Part shown: positions 63,501 to 64,000 of the stretch, piece by piece
Position numbering within the stretch: the first letter of the stretch is position 1
How the letters are laid out: each line of letters starts with the position of its first letter
Made by a program: the position numbers and the translations under genes
Notes under the pieces: model-generated
What the model was told of the DNA's origin: nothing
The model's database searches: none
Seen by the model: the letters and a program-made list of their open reading frames with translations, nothing else
Source: Pseudobutyrivibrio sp. UBA3626
GTDB lineage: Bacteria > Bacillota > Clostridia > Lachnospirales > Lachnospiraceae
Length of the DNA: 64,000 bases
Reading direction: 5' to 3'
Assembly (NCBI GenBank): GCA_002373675.1
Contig: DFLF01000013.1
Location: forward strand, 148,919 to 212,918

Positions 63501-64000
63501 AAAAGGAAAGGACTTTAACATTGAGTGGAAGTCAGTAGATGACGAAGGTAAGATAATTGATAAGCCATTAAGTGATGCTGGTAGAAAACAGGCAATTATT
63601 ACTGGAACAGGTGGTTACTACGGAACAATAGTTGATAATGTAGCAAATACATACTATAGAGTTCTTCCAAAAGTTATTAACGATACAAGTATAATTGTTA
63701 TTAAACCAGATCTAGCAATGGAAGATGGCAAGTATGTAACTACATATAATGGAGAAGCACAGACTCCTTCGGTTGTAGTATATGATACGCAGATATCAGA
63801 TACAGTAGGGATTAGTCCTAATGATTATGATGTAGAATATAAGCATAATACGATTGTTAGCTCTGAGGACAACCCTGCGGTTATTGCAATTGAGCTTAAG
63901 AATAATTACGCTAATGGATCAGAAAAATGTAAACAGTACTTCTATATTAAGCAGAAGGCTATAGAGACAGGTGATTTCCAAGCGTCATTTGTAGAAGTAG
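57532..64000 (+). CDS. Giant secreted protein with Big2-like domain and about 22 Ig-like repeats, 3'-truncated by window
   Basis: At least 2156 residues; the frame runs to the window end without stop. A signal peptide (basic start, hydrophobic stretch, probable cut after ALA at residue 33) implies secretion. Residues about 200-275 resemble a bacterial Ig-like group 2 domain (SPEKTILTVGDDPVDLNVKI). From 58380 on come about 22 units of 70-95 residues with the shared pattern YTG-I-P-V-Y, L-GTDY-V-Y-NN, GTA-V-I-GKGNY-G, differing enough to be old duplications. Such units are common in Lachnospiraceae surface proteins and likely form a rod. No enzyme domain or cell-wall anchor is visible yet. AAAGGAG precedes the ATG. 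Confidence 0.88.
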   Translation, partial: MAKYRNYGKKILAIALVLATVLTTGSFNMEALAKEYSDVPEDSIPSGGYIGQITTNSQANNQQVNNIGFKIVKEAGKPYSCTVDIYENPTDENAPESGVHRVTIPKDVEASQTQEEATIDIPVGNGDDGKPIVLTPGEKVGVAINILSFSENRTLFYDSDEGTGFTKESFTSSWVSRDKGTMLIDTSTYTGTLSDIKNITMSPEKTILTVGDDPVDLNVKIDPLYKRDINIQSNNTSAVTIDTQKAVMAGSGEAKVTATCAGKSTDVTFKVLEPKVNNSDPKNIANQDYTGSAITPDVKLYLGTTELVKDTDYVVNYKNNINPGTATIEISGRGSYVGYNKSYDFKIVKGKLTDEMVQAGEYTVNTATGEVSSASITGLTYNVDYEATAEYKSSTATSVTYDVSVKGIGNYEGGPYTKEVTMQGTPGTPIDINSVVIAELEKTSYEYTGSDINPPVHFYSRTATGKGEEIPTFKNNVKVKYPDDSSASTTPKTVTITGIENNGYVGTIELNYTITPLNIGKSGSGVTVTVAKEQGRTDNKWTHTGQEIFPGVTVELTKGEITKNLNEGTDYTLKYRNNTDIGTARITVSGKGNYSGSINEEFEIIASFKNDAEVTLGGYTTDASRDFVTGYSVAYNGNAHEPTLSITLDGDPIELGTDYSIAYVDNTNAGTAKVHVTGLRDYSGSEFDVKYTITKKQLSGSVVVSQPIYTYTGTAIPLPDGAYDVYDGSKRLTPGVDYDVTFTNNTNVGTARVTATGKGNYQGSINGSYTIEALSLQSSDVAIDAIPDESYTGGEHRPVPVVRLNGNAIDSSNYTVTYANNIAVGTATVTITGKNNFKDTKQTTFKINPKTLANLTYTLGGLTCTPTSSAGTSYVAEYSASYNGLYQRPPVQVYDNGVVLTEGTDYRVIYNSNLKAGTAYAYISGLGGYKGSWVSIQFTITKKSITNCEVIYNGKTEKRSDGKTYPKLEVRDPSASYGKDVLVENEDYTLVPEEAASTSGPNRKCSIVGKDNFMDEQEVYYDVGNNIASGTVLLYLHDSTQIQKTGDQYLVEYMGETPPIVNVVYNGSALTEHTDYEVALTPVSGTLYDAGSVVKVTVTGKGEYYGEATEQYTITRKAIDTMTLTDGNTSTSKISDWTYEYNSLKKEVNPVLTYNVPGVPTPIVLKAGTDFTVDKTEIGPNVTDSEIVTITATGNYIGTGTADYKINPYNVNTQTGIVIGDILDQEYTSEAIEPHPTVQLKLSDNSTVKMYEGTDYTLDYDNNVNVGNKTATVIIKGINNFTGENRYAKFSIIRRTLTKDNTKAEGLNNVYYTGSQVKPTFDLRYNDDILLIKDTDYTVTYGENLKIGATSGIVNIKGIGKYDGEFTLNFAIKGDIGDTKIFTITGINDEYTISNGTITGITPLVTYKPGGVVTEIPSTYYTLKLPSTIAPGYATVSLEGKGDVMAGTYYKNIKIQGNLSEPEAVKITGLDEEGYAYTGSEIQPHPTVTYNGRTLVEGTDYKLEWQDNVSPEGTAKVIVKPADGNTFYVGQASATFNIKYMLSTATIDSVGPFTYNGLKQEPKPTVTVAGKTLDPDADLEWSYGSNTNAYDNCYVTIRGKGKAKGDVTIPFTIRPISIDSTNTTVKFADSPIPYTGTAVQPEPTVTYGGKTLERNKDYTIEYPLENTPGKKYVKVRGTGNYQGNIQGNDSNGFYVVNPGNIDDAVVTITEPVYYAGGQKVYPKYTIKFNGTDLIEGGDYSVSFSNNERISTDTSKAHMEFTGKGNFAGSSKTVDFEVLATDLSKGVVKVSEASSVYTGSEITPELEVYIFTGDGDKKYYLNKGTDYSVSYNGFDHMIDAGTYEIIVQGEGSFINSLYASYEVKPKSLKSDNVAVAINKDTWDYTGEPIIPTVTVTDSGRVPAEQTLVEGKDYTISYENNTTAGSATSDNPPKVIVTGIGNYGEVVEKTFNIGNDLAAAEVTLDVPTTEYTYDGTEHKPEAYVKVGDKVLEKGKDFNIEWKSVDDEGKIIDKPLSDAGRKQAIITGTGGYYGTIVDNVANTYYRVLPKVINDTSIIVIKPDLAMEDGKYVTTYNGEAQTPSVVVYDTQISDTVGISPNDYDVEYKHNTIVSSEDNPAVIAIELKNNYANGSEKCKQYFYIKQKAIETGDFQASFVEV

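Overview
The window looks like chromosomal DNA of a low-GC Firmicute, most likely a Lachnospiraceae-type Clostridium (Butyrivibrio/Roseburia-like). This is inferred from the AT-rich composition, the dnaX-ybaB/ebfC-recR order, the Firmicutes-type ROK glucokinase, the MDR ABC pair and the giant Ig-like-repeat surface protein. No rRNA, tRNA, CRISPR, phage or transposase gene was recognised. Almost every gene is on the + strand; the one clear exception is a tetR-type regulator at 52946-53500.

Region 1 (1-37617) is a very AT-rich, tightly packed surface-polysaccharide locus. It starts with the 3' part of a GT2 glycosyltransferase, closed by a strong intrinsic terminator (491-522). Then come about 25 kb of polytopic membrane proteins. 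These include seven recognisable GT-C-like/DUF2142/PTPS-related proteins, five paralogues of an unrecognised ~400-residue membrane family (549, 8632, 9872, 16058, 17266), two MBOAT O-acyltransferases with two SGNH-like partners between them (14582-21971), and five acyltransferase-3 proteins. A GT2-GtrA fusion (23934) probably supplies polyprenyl-phosphate sugar to these extracytoplasmic enzymes. A promoter at 25017-25045 starts a sub-cluster with MaoC, SDR and acyl carrier protein, then UDP-glucose dehydrogenase and UDP-xylose synthase. It ends with a three-domain GDP-mannose-type fusion and an FkbH-like protein that could load glyceryl units onto the carrier protein.

Region 2 (37653-45547) shifts to less AT-rich codon use and holds precursor and envelope genes: a canonical mannose-1-phosphate guanylyltransferase, a phosphoglucomutase/phosphomannomutase with a striking three-way-junction leader RNA, a second polyprenyl-phosphate GT2, cardiolipin synthase and a GH3 beta-glucosidase.

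Region 3 (45655-53500) is core genome: a tocopherol-cyclase-like protein, a terminator, dnaX-ybaB-recR, a class A penicillin-binding protein, ROK glucokinase, and a convergent tetR. Region 4 (53628-57270) is a heterodimeric MDR ABC exporter divergent from tetR, with a candidate operator between them. Region 5 (57532-64000) is the start of a secreted protein of more than 2150 residues, with an apparent signal peptide, a Big2-like domain and about 22 Ig-like repeats; it runs off the window.

Together the first 38 kb read as a system that makes GDP-mannose, UDP-glucuronate and UDP-xylose, transfers sugars via lipid-linked donors outside the membrane, and decorates the glycan heavily with acyl groups. 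No flippase, polymerase or export ABC transporter was recognised here; these may lie upstream. No gene-free stretch exceeds 300 bases; the longest is 57271-57531.
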